Source: Ancrocorticia populi (GTDB taxonomy: Bacteria; Actinomycetota; Actinomycetes; Actinomycetales; Actinomycetaceae). Taken from it: a stretch of DNA of 64,000 nucleotides. The stretch covers positions 930,001-994,000 of the forward strand of contig NZ_QETB01000001.1 of NCBI RefSeq assembly GCF_003123745.1, written 5' to 3'. The number at the start of each line of letters is the position of its first letter. Position 1 is the first letter of the stretch. The notes beneath the pieces are model-generated. The model searched no databases, was not told the origin of the DNA, and saw only the letters and a program-made list of their open reading frames with translations. Shown piece after piece: positions 42,765 to 52,580 of this stretch. The position numbers were made by a program, and so were the translations under genes.

Positions 42765-45700
42765 ATGAGTTCTGAAACTTCACTCTTCACGCTCGGTGCT
42801 CACCTGCGTCAAGGCGAGGCATCGGGAGATGCGCGCCAGCTCTTCTTGCAGGGTGGGCGGCAAGCCGATGCGTTCTATCGCCAGCGTTTTAGCCACGACA
42901 AGATCGTGCGTTCAACCCACGGGGTGAACTGCACGGGTTCATGTTCGTGGAAGGTGTACGTCAAGGACGGGATGATCACGTGGGAATCCCAAGAGGTTGA
43001 CTACCCCACAACTGGTCCGGACATGCCCGAATACGAACCGCGAGGTTGCCCGCGCGGGGCCGCCTTCGCGTGGTACGAGTATTCGCCAACCCGCATCCGC
43101 CACCCATACGTGCGCGGCAAGCTGCTGGACCTCTACCGTGCCGCAAAGAAACGCACGGGTGATCCAGTCCTCGCCTGGCACGAGGTAACAAGCGATCCTG
43201 AGCAGGCGCGCGCATACAAGTCCGCCCGCGGCAAGGGTGGAATGGTGCGCACCACGTGGCAAGAGGCCACGGAGATCGTGGCCGCCGCCCACGTCTCTAC
43301 CGTTAAGGACTTCGGGCCGGACCGCGTGGCTGGCTTCTCCGTGATCCCCGCGATGTCCATGGTCTCCTACGGCGCCGGCTCACGCTATTTGGAACTCATG
43401 GGCGGCTCGATGCTGTCCTTCTATGACTGGTACGCGGACCTCCCTCCCGCCTCGCCTCAGGTGTTCGGCGATCAGACGGATGTGCCGGAAGCCGGCGATT
43501 GGTTCAACTCCGATTACCTCATGCTGTGGGGATCCAACGTTCCCGTCACGCGCACGCCGGATGCTCACTTCATGACCGAGGGACGCTACCACGGCCAGAA
43601 GGTTGTGGTGTGTTCGCCGGATTTCGCCGATTCCACCAAATTCGCCGATGAGTGGCTCCGTGTGCACCCCGGGACGGATGCCGCCCTTGCCATGGCAATG
43701 GGACATGTGATTCTGAGCGAATTCCACGTGAAGCGTCAGGAGGAGTTCTTCCTCGATTATATGAAGCGTCACACGGACGCGCCGTTCCTCATCACGATCG
43801 AGACTGAAGATGACGGCCAGTACACGGCCGGGAAGTTCCTGACGGCCTCGGATATGGGCGGGGAACTCGCCGCTAGCGAAAGCGCCGAGTATCGCCTCCT
43901 CGTGATGGATGAGGATGGCAGTGTCAAGGACCCAGGTGGCACTCTGGCCGATCGTTACGGGGACGCTGGGCAGGGCAAATGGAACCTCGATATGCCCGGG
44001 GTGGATCCGGTGATGTCGCTCTACGCGGATGGAGGCGAATCGGTTGAGGTGTCCCTCCCGCGCTTCGATCTGGTGGGCGAATCGGGGCCGGGCACCATCG
44101 GCGCTGGCGTAATCAAGCGGGGAGTTCCTGTTCGCCGCGTGGCTGGCAAGCTCGTCACCACCGTGTACGATCTTTTGCTTGCCCAGTACGGCGTGGGGCG
44201 CGACGGATTGCCAGGGGAGTGGCCTTCGGGGTACGACGATGCCTCGGGTCTGGGTACCCCGGCCTGGCAGGAAGAGCTCACGGGCGTTCCCGCCGCTGCG
44301 GCCGAGCGGATTGGGCGCGAGTTCGCCCAGAGCGCTCTGGATTCAGGCGGACGCTCCATGATCATCATGGGCGCGGGAACCAATCATTATTTCCATTCGG
44401 ACACGATCTATCGGACCATGCTGGCGCTCACGTCCATGTGTGCGACTCAGGGAGTTAATGGTGGAGGCTGGGCACACTACGTGGGCCAGGAAAAGGTTCG
44501 GCCCATCACCGGCTGGCAACAATACGCCATGGCGCTAGACTGGTCGCGCCCACCCCGCCAGATGATTTCTACCGGGTTCTGGTACCTCACCACAGATCAG
44601 TGGCGGTATGACGCTGGCCGGGTAGAGCGAATCTCCTCTCCACTGGCCCGCGGAGAACTAGGCGATATGAGCTTCGCCGATTCGCTGGTAGAGGCCACCC
44701 AGCGCGGCTGGATGCCCGGGTATCCGCAGTTCGATCGCTCGTCGCTTGACCTAGCGGACGAGGCGAAGGAAGCTGGTCTCGCTCCGGGCGAATACGTGGC
44801 GCGGGAGCTGGCCGAAGGCCGCCTTCACTTCGCGGTGGAGGATCCGGACGCGTTCCAGAATCATCCGAAGGTTCTCTTCAACTGGCGCACCAACCTGCTT
44901 GGATCGTCGGCCAAGGGCACGGAGTTCTTCCTGCGGCACATGATTGGTGCCGATAATGATGTTCAGGCTGAGGAACTGCCGGAGGGAGTTCGTCCCGAAC
45001 GCATGGCGTGGCGGGACGAGGCTCCGGAGGGAAAGCTGGACCTGATGGTTACGGCGGACTTCCGCAACACGTCCACAACGCTGCATTCGGACGTGGTGCT
45101 GCCAGCGGCAACGTGGTATGAGAAGCACGATATTTCCTCTACGGACATGCATCCCTTCGTCCACACCTTCAATCCTGCTATCGCCCCGCCATGGGATGCG
45201 CGCACTGACTTCGAGCTATTCGGCGAGCTGGCCGAACTCTCCTCGCAGCTGAGCGTCAAGCACCTAGGGGCGCGTACCGATCTGGTGGCCGCACCGCTGG
45301 GGCACGATAGCCCCGATGAGCTGAACACGCCTCACGGCGTGGTGCCAGACCGGGAGAGCGCGGGCTGGGTCCCCGGTGTCACCATGCCGAAGATTATCCC
45401 GGTAAAACGCGATTACACGAAGATCGCTGAGAAGTTTAACGCGATTGGGCCGCTCCCCGAAAAGGTCGGGATGGCAACCAAGGGCGTGGCATTCCAGCCC
45501 GCCGCCGTGGTGGAGGATCTCGGTAAGAGAAACGGGCTGATCGATACTTCGATTGGTCAGCGCCCGGCAGTGGACACGGCTGTGAAGGCAGCGCAGATGG
45601 TGCTCTCACTTTCGGGTACCACGAACGGCAAGCTCTCGGTTCAAGGATGGAAGAACCTCGCCCAGCGAACGGGCCATGACGCCTCGGAGCTGGCCGCTGG

Positions 45701-46454
45701 CGACGAGGAGAAGCTCATCACGTACGCGGACATCGTCTCCCAGCCCAAGGGCGTGATTACCTCGCCCGAATGGTCCGGTTCCGAGCATGGCGGTAGGCGC
45801 TACACCGCTTTTGCCGTGAACAAGGAGTACTCCAAGCCGTGGCATACGCTCTCGGGGCGCATGCACTACTTCATGGATCACGATTGGATGCGCGAGATGG
45901 GCGAACAACTCCCGGTATTCCGCCCGCCGGTGGATCTCATGCATTTGTATGGCGAGGCGGCACCGGGCCAAGTGTTGGAGGACGGAAGCGGCGGTGCCGA
46001 GGTCTCGGTTCGCTACTTGACCGTCCACAATAAGTGGGCGATCCACTCCCAATATTACGACAATCTGCACATGCTCACGCTTGGCCGAGGCGGGCAAACC
46101 GTGTGGATGAGCCCGCAGGATGCGGAGAAGATCGGGGTGCGCGATAACGAGTGGATCGAGGTCCACAACCGGAACGGCGTGGTGAGCGCCCGCGCCATCG
46201 TGTCCCACAGAATGCCCGAGGGCACGGTGTACATGTATCACGCGCAGGAGCGCACGATGGGAACCCCGCTCAATGAGAAGACGGGCAAGCGTGGTGGCAC
46301 GCATAACTCGCTCACGCGCATCCTCATCAAGCCTTCTCACCTCATCGGTGGGTACGGGCACTTCACATACGCATTTAACTACATCGGCCCAACCGGAAAT
46401 CAGCGTGATGAGGTCGCGATGATCCGGCGCCGCAGCCAGGAGGTGACGTTCTGA
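42765..46454 (+). CDS. narG: Respiratory nitrate reductase alpha subunit
   Basis: 1229 residues, the molybdenum-containing catalytic subunit on the membrane's inner face. ATG 42765 follows CAAGGAG. The His/Cys iron-sulfur motif is in STHGVNCTGSCSWKVYV with the fourth Cys in PRGCPRGAAF; the Asp ligand region is SFYDWYADLPPASPQVFGDQT. Molybdopterin-dependent segments such as DYLMLWGSNVPVTRTPDAHF and the C-terminal HNRNGVVSARAIVSHRMPEG are present. It converts nitrate to nitrite using electrons passed by NarH and NarI. Four nar genes follow without gaps. Confidence 0.97.
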   Translation: MSSETSLFTLGAHLRQGEASGDARQLFLQGGRQADAFYRQRFSHDKIVRSTHGVNCTGSCSWKVYVKDGMITWESQEVDYPTTGPDMPEYEPRGCPRGAAFAWYEYSPTRIRHPYVRGKLLDLYRAAKKRTGDPVLAWHEVTSDPEQARAYKSARGKGGMVRTTWQEATEIVAAAHVSTVKDFGPDRVAGFSVIPAMSMVSYGAGSRYLELMGGSMLSFYDWYADLPPASPQVFGDQTDVPEAGDWFNSDYLMLWGSNVPVTRTPDAHFMTEGRYHGQKVVVCSPDFADSTKFADEWLRVHPGTDAALAMAMGHVILSEFHVKRQEEFFLDYMKRHTDAPFLITIETEDDGQYTAGKFLTASDMGGELAASESAEYRLLVMDEDGSVKDPGGTLADRYGDAGQGKWNLDMPGVDPVMSLYADGGESVEVSLPRFDLVGESGPGTIGAGVIKRGVPVRRVAGKLVTTVYDLLLAQYGVGRDGLPGEWPSGYDDASGLGTPAWQEELTGVPAAAAERIGREFAQSALDSGGRSMIIMGAGTNHYFHSDTIYRTMLALTSMCATQGVNGGGWAHYVGQEKVRPITGWQQYAMALDWSRPPRQMISTGFWYLTTDQWRYDAGRVERISSPLARGELGDMSFADSLVEATQRGWMPGYPQFDRSSLDLADEAKEAGLAPGEYVARELAEGRLHFAVEDPDAFQNHPKVLFNWRTNLLGSSAKGTEFFLRHMIGADNDVQAEELPEGVRPERMAWRDEAPEGKLDLMVTADFRNTSTTLHSDVVLPAATWYEKHDISSTDMHPFVHTFNPAIAPPWDARTDFELFGELAELSSQLSVKHLGARTDLVAAPLGHDSPDELNTPHGVVPDRESAGWVPGVTMPKIIPVKRDYTKIAEKFNAIGPLPEKVGMATKGVAFQPAAVVEDLGKRNGLIDTSIGQRPAVDTAVKAAQMVLSLSGTTNGKLSVQGWKNLAQRTGHDASELAAGDEEKLITYADIVSQPKGVITSPEWSGSEHGGRRYTAFAVNKEYSKPWHTLSGRMHYFMDHDWMREMGEQLPVFRPPVDLMHLYGEAAPGQVLEDGSGGAEVSVRYLTVHNKWAIHSQYYDNLHMLTLGRGGQTVWMSPQDAEKIGVRDNEWIEVHNRNGVVSARAIVSHRMPEGTVYMYHAQERTMGTPLNEKTGKRGGTHNSLTRILIKPSHLIGGYGHFTYAFNYIGPTGNQRDEVAMIRRRSQEVTF

Positions 46455-47989
46455 TGAAGGTCATGGCGCAAATCGCGATGGTCATGAATCTGGATAAGTG
46501 CATTGGGTGCCACACGTGTTCCGTGACGTGTAAACAGGCGTGGACGAACCGCGAGGGCACGGAATACATGTGGTTTAACAACGTGGAGACCCGCCCGGGC
46601 GTTGGGTACCCGCGGCGTTGGGAGGATCAGGTAGAAAATAAGGGCGGCTGGGTCCACAAGGCCAATGGCAAGCTTGTCCCCCGTCAGGGCGGGCGTCTCA
46701 AAGGCCTCGCGAACATCTTCGCTAACCCGAATCTTCCCGAGATGTCCGATTACTACGAGCCGTGGACCTACGAATATGAGAAGCTGCTTTCGGCCCCAAA
46801 GGACTCCTCGGCACTCCCTGTGGCCCGTCCCAAATCCCAGATGACGGGTGAACACATCAACGCTCCCGAATGGGGACCGAACTGGGATGACGATCTGGGT
46901 GGCTCGCTGGAGACCATGCAGGACGATCCGGTGATTGCGGCCTCGGGCGCTGAGGTGAAGGCGCAGATCGAAAACGCCTTCATGTTCTACTTGCCACGGA
47001 TCTGCGAACACTGTCTGAACCCCACCTGCGTCTCCGTGTGCCCCTCGGGTGCGATGTACAAGCGCAGCGAGGATGGCATCGTCCTGGTTGATGAAGATAA
47101 GTGCCGCGGCTGGCGCATGTGTGTGTCCGGATGCCCCTACAAGAAGGTTTACTTCAATCACACCACCGGTAAGGCGGAGAAATGTACGCTGTGTTACCCG
47201 CGCCTTGAGATTGGGGAACCGACGGTATGTTCGGAAACGTGTGTGGGGCGCCTACGGTATTTAGGTGTTCTTTTGTACGACGCCGACCGTGTGGGAGAGG
47301 CGGCCGCCACTGAGCGCGATGAGGATCTCTATGAGGCTCAGCGTCAGATTCTGCTTGATCCCCGTGATCCCGAGGTGATTGAGGGGGCGCTCGCGGAAGG
47401 CGTGCCGCGCAGCTACATTGAGGCCGCGCAGGAATCGCCGATTTACAAGCTGATCCATGAGTATCAGGTGGCGCTCCCGCTACACCCGGAGTACCGCACG
47501 CTGCCGATGGTTTGGTACGTTCCGCCGCTCTCTCCGATCGTGGATGAGGTGACAGCTTCCGGTAACGATGGAGAGGACGGCAAGATCCTGCTCACGGCGA
47601 TTTCGCGGATGCGTATCCCGCTGGAGTATCTGGCCTCGTTGCTGGCGGGCGGCAATCTGGCCGTGACGGAGAAGACTCTGAGGCGCCTAGCCGCGATGCG
47701 TTCCTACATGCGCGATATTCACCTCGGCGGTGAAGGGAACGAGGAGATCGCCGCCGCCGTGGGCATGACGGGCGAGGAAATTGAGGCGATGTATCGTCTC
47801 CTTGCGATCGCCAAGTATGAGGATCGATACGTTATCCCCAACGCCCATCCGGAGATCGAGCGCTCGCTCGATGATTTCCGATGCTCGTTGGATGGAACCG
47901 GCGGCGTGGGCATGGGCGGCCCGGGCTTTTCGGGCAACAAGGTGATGGTGGAACTCCTGCCGCGGCGTCCAGGAGGAACCAGTGTCTAA
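46454..47989 (+). CDS. narH: Respiratory nitrate reductase beta subunit
   Basis: 511 residues, electron-transfer subunit. The ATG overlaps the narG stop by one base. Four iron-sulfur sites are visible: CxxCxxCxxxC at residues 16-26, CEHCLNPTCVSVC, CRGWRMCVSGC and CTLCYPRLEIG with a later CSETC. The Trp in CRGWRMC replaces one Cys, as in all NarH, giving the [3Fe-4S] cluster. Next gene starts seven bases inside its end. Confidence 0.97.
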   Translation: MKVMAQIAMVMNLDKCIGCHTCSVTCKQAWTNREGTEYMWFNNVETRPGVGYPRRWEDQVENKGGWVHKANGKLVPRQGGRLKGLANIFANPNLPEMSDYYEPWTYEYEKLLSAPKDSSALPVARPKSQMTGEHINAPEWGPNWDDDLGGSLETMQDDPVIAASGAEVKAQIENAFMFYLPRICEHCLNPTCVSVCPSGAMYKRSEDGIVLVDEDKCRGWRMCVSGCPYKKVYFNHTTGKAEKCTLCYPRLEIGEPTVCSETCVGRLRYLGVLLYDADRVGEAAATERDEDLYEAQRQILLDPRDPEVIEGALAEGVPRSYIEAAQESPIYKLIHEYQVALPLHPEYRTLPMVWYVPPLSPIVDEVTASGNDGEDGKILLTAISRMRIPLEYLASLLAGGNLAVTEKTLRRLAAMRSYMRDIHLGGEGNEEIAAAVGMTGEEIEAMYRLLAIAKYEDRYVIPNAHPEIERSLDDFRCSLDGTGGVGMGGPGFSGNKVMVELLPRRPGGTSV

Positions 47990-48656
47990 CCGAACTCGCC
48001 CACGCTTTTCCAAAGCGGTCCCACCTGACGCTACCTATGTTGAACTCCCGATGGAAGCGCGGCGGCAGGTGTTGATGGCGGCCTCACTCCTTCTGGACTA
48101 TCCGGGAGCAGATTTCTCGCGGCGCCTTGACGCGGTGGAAGAGAGTAGTTTTCCTGCGCCGGTCGCGGCGTGCTTTTCCCGCTTTTGCGATTGGGCACGG
48201 GAGGCAGGCCAGCGTGGCGTGGAGGTGTCCTTCGTGGCAACCTTCGATGAGCGGCGCAAGTGTGCCCTTGAGCTCTCCTACTACGCGGTGGGGGACACGC
48301 GGCAGCGTGGTCAGGCGCTGTTGGCCTTTCGGGAGCTTTACCGCAGGGCCGGATTCGAGCAGCTTGGCGGCGAGCTTCCCGATTATCTTCCTGTGGTGCT
48401 CGAACTTTGCGCCAAATGCGAAGATCCCGCTGTAACGGACGTGCTGCCAGCCCACCGGGACGCTCTCGAGGTGCTGAGAACGGCACTCTTTCAGCTTGAT
48501 TCCCCGTGGGAATCGATTCTCACCGCCATTTGCCACGTGCTTCCTCCGATCGAGCAGGAAGCCAAGCAGCGCTATCACAACCTCATTCGGCAGGGCCCAC
48601 CGAGCGAACTCGTGGGTATCACTGACCTACCATTTCCTACGAAGGCACGATCATGA
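47982..48656 (+). CDS. narJ: Nitrate reductase assembly chaperone
   Basis: 224-residue TorD/NarJ-family chaperone for cofactor insertion into NarG; not part of the final enzyme. GTG 47982 is preceded by AGGAGGA. Motifs: ASLLLDYPGADFSRRLD near the start, FDERRKCALELSYY and ELPDYLPVVLELC in the centre. Overlaps both neighbours, ensuring production with the enzyme. Confidence 0.93.
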   Translation: MSNRTRPRFSKAVPPDATYVELPMEARRQVLMAASLLLDYPGADFSRRLDAVEESSFPAPVAACFSRFCDWAREAGQRGVEVSFVATFDERRKCALELSYYAVGDTRQRGQALLAFRELYRRAGFEQLGGELPDYLPVVLELCAKCEDPAVTDVLPAHRDALEVLRTALFQLDSPWESILTAICHVLPPIEQEAKQRYHNLIRQGPPSELVGITDLPFPTKARS

Positions 48657-49423
48657 GCACTCTAGATATCGCACTGTGGGGCGTGTTCCCATACGTGGCG
48701 CTGACAGTTTTCATTGTGGGAATCGTTTGGCGTTGGAAAACCGATCAGTTCGGTTGGACTAGCCGATCCTCCCAGTTGCATGAGTCGAAGATCTTGAGGT
48801 GGGGCTCCCCGCTCTTCCACGTGGGTATTATCTTCGTGTTCCTTGGGCACGTCTTGGGCGTGCTCATCCCGAAGAGCTGGACAGAGGCGGTTGGCGTCTC
48901 CCAGCACACGTACCATCTGGTGGCTACCGGAGCCGGGGCGGTTGCCGCGGTCATGGCGATTGCTGGGTTCGTACTTCTCATGATTAGGCGCTTTAAGTAT
49001 CCGAGTGTTCGCCGCAAGACCACCCGAAATGACAAGGTCATGCTGCTCCCGCTGACGATTCCGCTGTTGCTCGGCGCCTTCGCCACCTTCCACCACCAAG
49101 TGTTCGGCGAAGAGGGCGGGTATGACTACCGCGAGACGATCTCTCCGTGGCTGCGTTCTATCTTCACCCTGAACCCGAAGATTGATCTCATGTTGGGCGC
49201 CCCGCTAGATTTCCAGCTTCACGTGATTGCAGGTATCCTCCTGATCGCGATCATTCCGTACACGCGACTCGTCCATATGTTCTCGGCACCTATCGGCTAC
49301 GTGACCCGGCCCTACATCGTGTACCGCTCGCGCGATGCAGCCGTCAGCACGCGGGATCGTGCTCGCGGGTGGAGCCCGGTTGGCGAAGGAACCGTGAACG
49401 GCGATCCCTCCGAAGGGGCCTAA
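48653..49423 (+). CDS. narI: Nitrate reductase gamma subunit (cytochrome b)
   Basis: 256 residues, five membrane helices, anchors the enzyme and oxidises quinol. ATG overlaps the narJ stop. Heme-b histidines are visible in SPLFHVGIIFVFLGHVLG (two), and in DFQLHVIAGILLIA and TRLVHMFSAP. The C-terminus is polar and cytoplasmic. The stop overlaps the convergent acyltransferase by four bases. Confidence 0.95.
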   Translation: MSTLDIALWGVFPYVALTVFIVGIVWRWKTDQFGWTSRSSQLHESKILRWGSPLFHVGIIFVFLGHVLGVLIPKSWTEAVGVSQHTYHLVATGAGAVAAVMAIAGFVLLMIRRFKYPSVRRKTTRNDKVMLLPLTIPLLLGAFATFHHQVFGEEGGYDYRETISPWLRSIFTLNPKIDLMLGAPLDFQLHVIAGILLIAIIPYTRLVHMFSAPIGYVTRPYIVYRSRDAAVSTRDRARGWSPVGEGTVNGDPSEGA

Positions 49424-51267
49424 GAATGCTGATCCGCTAGCTCCTCGAAGGCAGCTTGAACGGTTTCGGCAAAGAGATCTGCGCCCGCTATATTGGGGTG
49501 GGTCTGATCCGGCTGGAGCATATCCGGATTCGCGCTCGCGGCGGCATGCCAATCAGCAATAATCGCGTTGGGGTAGCCGTCCACGATGTCGGCCAGCAGT
49601 TCATTCGCAGGCGTGACGAACGTCGAGGTGCCGTAAATATTCACCACAACGATCATGCGATTTGGGCCGAGCATATCAAGGACGTTGCGGACAACTTGTT
49701 CGTCAGGGACTCCGGCGTTCGTTCCGAAGTCGATGATGATGGCTCGGCGCACAGTTTCGGCATCGAGGTTTGCCCGCACGATCTCCTCTGCATCCTTCCA
49801 CTTCCGATTGGACTTTGCGTCCAACTGGATATCGGGGAACTGGCGGGCGAGTCCGCCAGAGGCGGTAACAAGGAGCGAATCGCCAAAGCCCGTGATTTCA
49901 TTGCCCTCTGGTACCGAGAAATCGGCTTCAGGATCTCGCGTGTAAGTGGCTGTATCATCCGATGGTGCAGCACTCGGGGGCGAGACAAAGCTGGACTCGC
50001 CCTCCTGAATGGCAGCTTGCGCGGAGGATTTGGCGGGAGCGGTTGCGATTCCTACCACGGTGCAGACGATGAGCGCCGCAACAAGTCCGGCGGCGATTCT
50101 GGGTGCCCGTCGCGTTCCCCGAATGGCCCCAATGCTGTCGGTGGTGCATTGACGGAATCCGCGCGTCCGCACGGGCTGTTCCACGGTCTGGTAGGACCAT
50201 CCAGCGGTGAGTAGCGTTAGCACGAGGGCGAGCGCGCGTACGGTCCAGTTCATGGCGGAGTCCGGAGCAGCCGCAGGCAGAAGTGCCGTCAACATGAGGA
50301 AAATGGGCCAGTGCCACAGGTAGATGCCGTAGGAGCGCACTCCGATCCACTCAACCGGCCGTGCCTCAGCGAGGGAAAGCAGGAATCGATTCTCAGGGAG
50401 CAGTGAGGCGATGAGGATTGCGGTCAGGAGGCATGCGAGGAAGAGCCCGCCGCGGAACGTGAAGGTGGAGTTCTCGTCCAACGTAACCATCAGGGTCACG
50501 ATTCCAACGGCCGATCCGAGTGCAATAAGCGGTGAGAATTGAGTGAACGCCGGATGGTCAAGCCATCTTGTGCCCGCCCAGATGAACGCGAGAGTGACAC
50601 CCAGAAGTAAGCCGAAGGCGTGGGTGTCCGTGCCGTAATACACGCGCGTGACATCCTGGCCCGGCGTGACCAGAATTCCCATGAGAAGTGCAGAGAGGAC
50701 CGCGCCTCCACCAGCGACGGCGATGCGTTGAGTCCAGTTCCTCGTGAACGCCATGAGCGCGATGAACAGCAGTGGCCACAAAAGATAGAACTGTTCTTCA
50801 ACCGCGAGCGACCAAAAGTGCGCAAAAAGCTGTGGCGAGGTCCCCGCGAAATACGAGGACCCAGCAGCGATCTCCACCCAGTTCGTCGAGAAGGTGAGAG
50901 CGCCGATTGTTTGGCGAAAGATTCCCACTAGCAGATCGTTGCCAAGAATCAGGCCGCCCGTAACTGAAACGATCACCGTAAGGAACACCGCTGGCAGGAG
51001 GCGCCTAGCCCGGCGCAGCCAGAAGTGGGCAAGATCCACCCCACCCTTGGATGCACGCTCGCGAATCAACAGCGAAGTAATCAGGAAGCCCGAGACCACG
51101 AAGAAAATATCAACGCCAATGAAGCCACCCGGAAGGGAGGCAGGCCGCAAATGAAAGATCAGCACGGCAACCACCGCGAGCGCACGCAGCCCATCGAGTC
51201 CGCGAATTCTCTGTGGACGTCGAATCGTGCGGGTTCGCCCCGCCATAGATCGCACGCTTTGGCTCAT
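49420..51267 (-). CDS. OatA-type membrane acyltransferase with SGNH domain
   Basis: 615 residues. The N-terminal acyltransferase 3 domain of ten helices starts IRGLDGLRALAVVAVLIFHL, with the FFVVSGFLITSLLI loop and an HFWSLAVEEQFYLLWPL motif. The outer C-terminal SGNH domain has GFGDSLLVTASGG, FGTNAGV and the Asp-x-x-His pair in DQTHPN. Members O-acetylate peptidoglycan (OatA) or other cell-surface glycans, in Gram-positives often giving lysozyme resistance. The exact acceptor is not known. A leaderless promoter motif lies six bases upstream of its start. Confidence 0.85.
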   Translation of the reverse strand: MSQSVRSMAGRTRTIRRPQRIRGLDGLRALAVVAVLIFHLRPASLPGGFIGVDIFFVVSGFLITSLLIRERASKGGVDLAHFWLRRARRLLPAVFLTVIVSVTGGLILGNDLLVGIFRQTIGALTFSTNWVEIAAGSSYFAGTSPQLFAHFWSLAVEEQFYLLWPLLFIALMAFTRNWTQRIAVAGGGAVLSALLMGILVTPGQDVTRVYYGTDTHAFGLLLGVTLAFIWAGTRWLDHPAFTQFSPLIALGSAVGIVTLMVTLDENSTFTFRGGLFLACLLTAILIASLLPENRFLLSLAEARPVEWIGVRSYGIYLWHWPIFLMLTALLPAAAPDSAMNWTVRALALVLTLLTAGWSYQTVEQPVRTRGFRQCTTDSIGAIRGTRRAPRIAAGLVAALIVCTVVGIATAPAKSSAQAAIQEGESSFVSPPSAAPSDDTATYTRDPEADFSVPEGNEITGFGDSLLVTASGGLARQFPDIQLDAKSNRKWKDAEEIVRANLDAETVRRAIIIDFGTNAGVPDEQVVRNVLDMLGPNRMIVVVNIYGTSTFVTPANELLADIVDGYPNAIIADWHAAASANPDMLQPDQTHPNIAGADLFAETVQAAFEELADQHS

Positions 51268-51273
51268 GTCCCA

Positions 51274-51279
51274 AGGCTA
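51274..51279 (-). promoter_or_regulatory. Candidate -10 element of leaderless acyltransferase transcript
   Basis: On the minus strand TAGCCT ends six bases before ATG 51267. There is no ribosome-binding sequence. Confidence 0.45.
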
Positions 51280-51858
51280 TGAGGTAGCAGCCGGATTGCC
51301 CTTGGGTACGCGCCGCGGAAGGTCAAAACTCCCGTGATTTGCCGCGCACAGCGCCGTTTCAGCTCACGGCGAACCTTGGAAAACTATGGATATCGGGCCG
51401 GTTGTGTGCCGCCTCCACCCACCACGCCCGCCGGCGAGTCGCGTACCTACGCCGTTTCCGGGCCACCAGACTCCATGGAGAGTCGCGCTAAACCGAGCCA
51501 CATTAAGCATCCCCGCCTATTGTCTTGTTACATAGCGGAGAAAGCCTCGGAATCACGCCGTTTCACGCCTCAACGCTGCGAACTGAAGAAACCGCCTCAG
51601 AAGAAGACGCGGAGCGGGCTGTGGAAAGATTCAGCAGTCACAATGGCCCAAATTGCCGAGAACTCGCGGCACGTCAGCGTTCCATGAGCTCGCAAGATGT
51701 GGCAGTATGCAAGGTGTCCAAGGCTTCGCTTGCAACGAAAACTGGCGGCCTTTAAGGAAACCCGTCGTGTATCGATGCAGAAGTTTTGGACATTTTCGGA
51801 TAGATTCTTCCCAGTGGCCCACACGGGTCCTTGATCCTAGATAACGAGAGGTATGGGA
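51280..51858. other. 580-base intergenic region before hup
   Basis: Frames of up to 117 codons occur but lack ribosome sites and family likeness. The last 80 bases hold a possible promoter element, TAGATT near 51801, before hup. Nothing else was recognised. Confidence 0.5.
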
Positions 51859-52140
51859 ATGTCCCTTAACCGCACTGAGCTAATTGCCAAGATTGCCGAG
51901 AAGGCAAACCTTTCTAAGACTGATGCAGATAAGTCAGTTGCCGCTCTTCAGGAAGTGCTCGTCGAGTCCCTGTCCAACGGCGAAGCCGTGAAGATCACGG
52001 GCCTCATGGCCGTTGAGCGCACTGAGCGCGCCGCCCGCAAGGGCCGCAACCCCCGCACCGGCGAAGAGATTCAGATCCCCGCCGGTTACGGTGTGAAGCT
52101 GACTGCTGGTTCCGCCCTCAAGAAGGCTGTAGCCAAGTAA
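51859..52140 (+). CDS. hup: DNA-binding protein HU
   Basis: 93 residues from ATG 51859 (GAGAGG seven bases upstream; ATG 51853 is too near the site). Sequence SLNRTELIAKIAEKANLSKTDA and the DNA-clamping arm GRNPRTGEEIQIPAGYGVK match HU. It bends and compacts DNA as a dimer. No Lys/Ala-rich C-terminal tail as in mycobacterial HupB. A strong hairpin follows. Confidence 0.95.
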   Translation: MSLNRTELIAKIAEKANLSKTDADKSVAALQEVLVESLSNGEAVKITGLMAVERTERAARKGRNPRTGEEIQIPAGYGVKLTAGSALKKAVAK

Positions 52141-52155
52141 GTACAAACGTGAGTT

Positions 52156-52185
52156 AAGAGGGCCCGGCACATGCCGGGCCCTCTT
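52156..52185 (+). terminator. hup terminator
   Basis: AAGAGGGCCCGGCA and TGCCGGGCCCTCTT are perfect complements. The stem is very G/C-rich and ends in TTT. Confidence 0.85.
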
Positions 52186-52186
52186 T

Positions 52187-52220
52187 GCGTACGGGAGGGT
52201 ACGTCGTCGTCGCCAAAAAA
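52187..52220. repeat. CGACGACGACG-family repeat, right-half copy
   Basis: GCGTACGGGAGGGTACGTCG then TCGTCGCC and A6, directly after the hup terminator. It aligns with the right halves at 6621-6651 and 38143-38171. Confidence 0.75.
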
Positions 52221-52271
52221 CCTGCGGACTTTGACACACGCGTCGGCCTTGGGAACTTGGGCCGATCCTCC

Positions 52272-52277
52272 TACACT
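52272..52277 (+). promoter_or_regulatory. Candidate -10 element of leaderless DUF3039 transcript
   Basis: TACACT ends six bases before ATG 52284. Confidence 0.5.
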
Positions 52278-52283
52278 GGCTCC

Positions 52284-52580
52284 ATGAGCACTTCGTCTCC
52301 GGAAGAAACTGGCGGTTCAACAGAACTCCTTGAGCGCACCGAGGAACAGCGCGCTCCGGGGGATGAGGAGCGCTACGCCCATTACGTGCGCAAGGAGCGG
52401 ATCACCGAATCGGCCGTTGAGGGCCAGCCTGTGGTTGCCCTATGCGGCAAGGTGTGGACCCCTACGCGAAACCCGGACAAGTTCCCGGTGTGCCCAACGT
52501 GCAAGGAAATCTATAATCAGATGAAGAACGGCGGCCAAGGTTGGCCCTTCGATTCTGGTGTTCCGGGAAGCGGTAAGTGA
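52284..52580 (+). CDS. DUF3039 family protein
   Basis: 98 residues. The core VVALCGKVWTPTRNPDKFPV then CPTCKEIYNQM holds three Cys that probably bind zinc. DUF3039 is small, cytosolic and limited to Actinobacteria. Its gene is coupled by GTGA to the helicase that follows, the order seen in other genomes, which hints at a common process. Function unknown. Confidence 0.88.
   Translation: MSTSSPEETGGSTELLERTEEQRAPGDEERYAHYVRKERITESAVEGQPVVALCGKVWTPTRNPDKFPVCPTCKEIYNQMKNGGQGWPFDSGVPGSGK

Noticed and set aside
51334-51755. Two overlapping frames before hup
   Set aside because: No ribosome site, basic low-information translation and no recognisable family.
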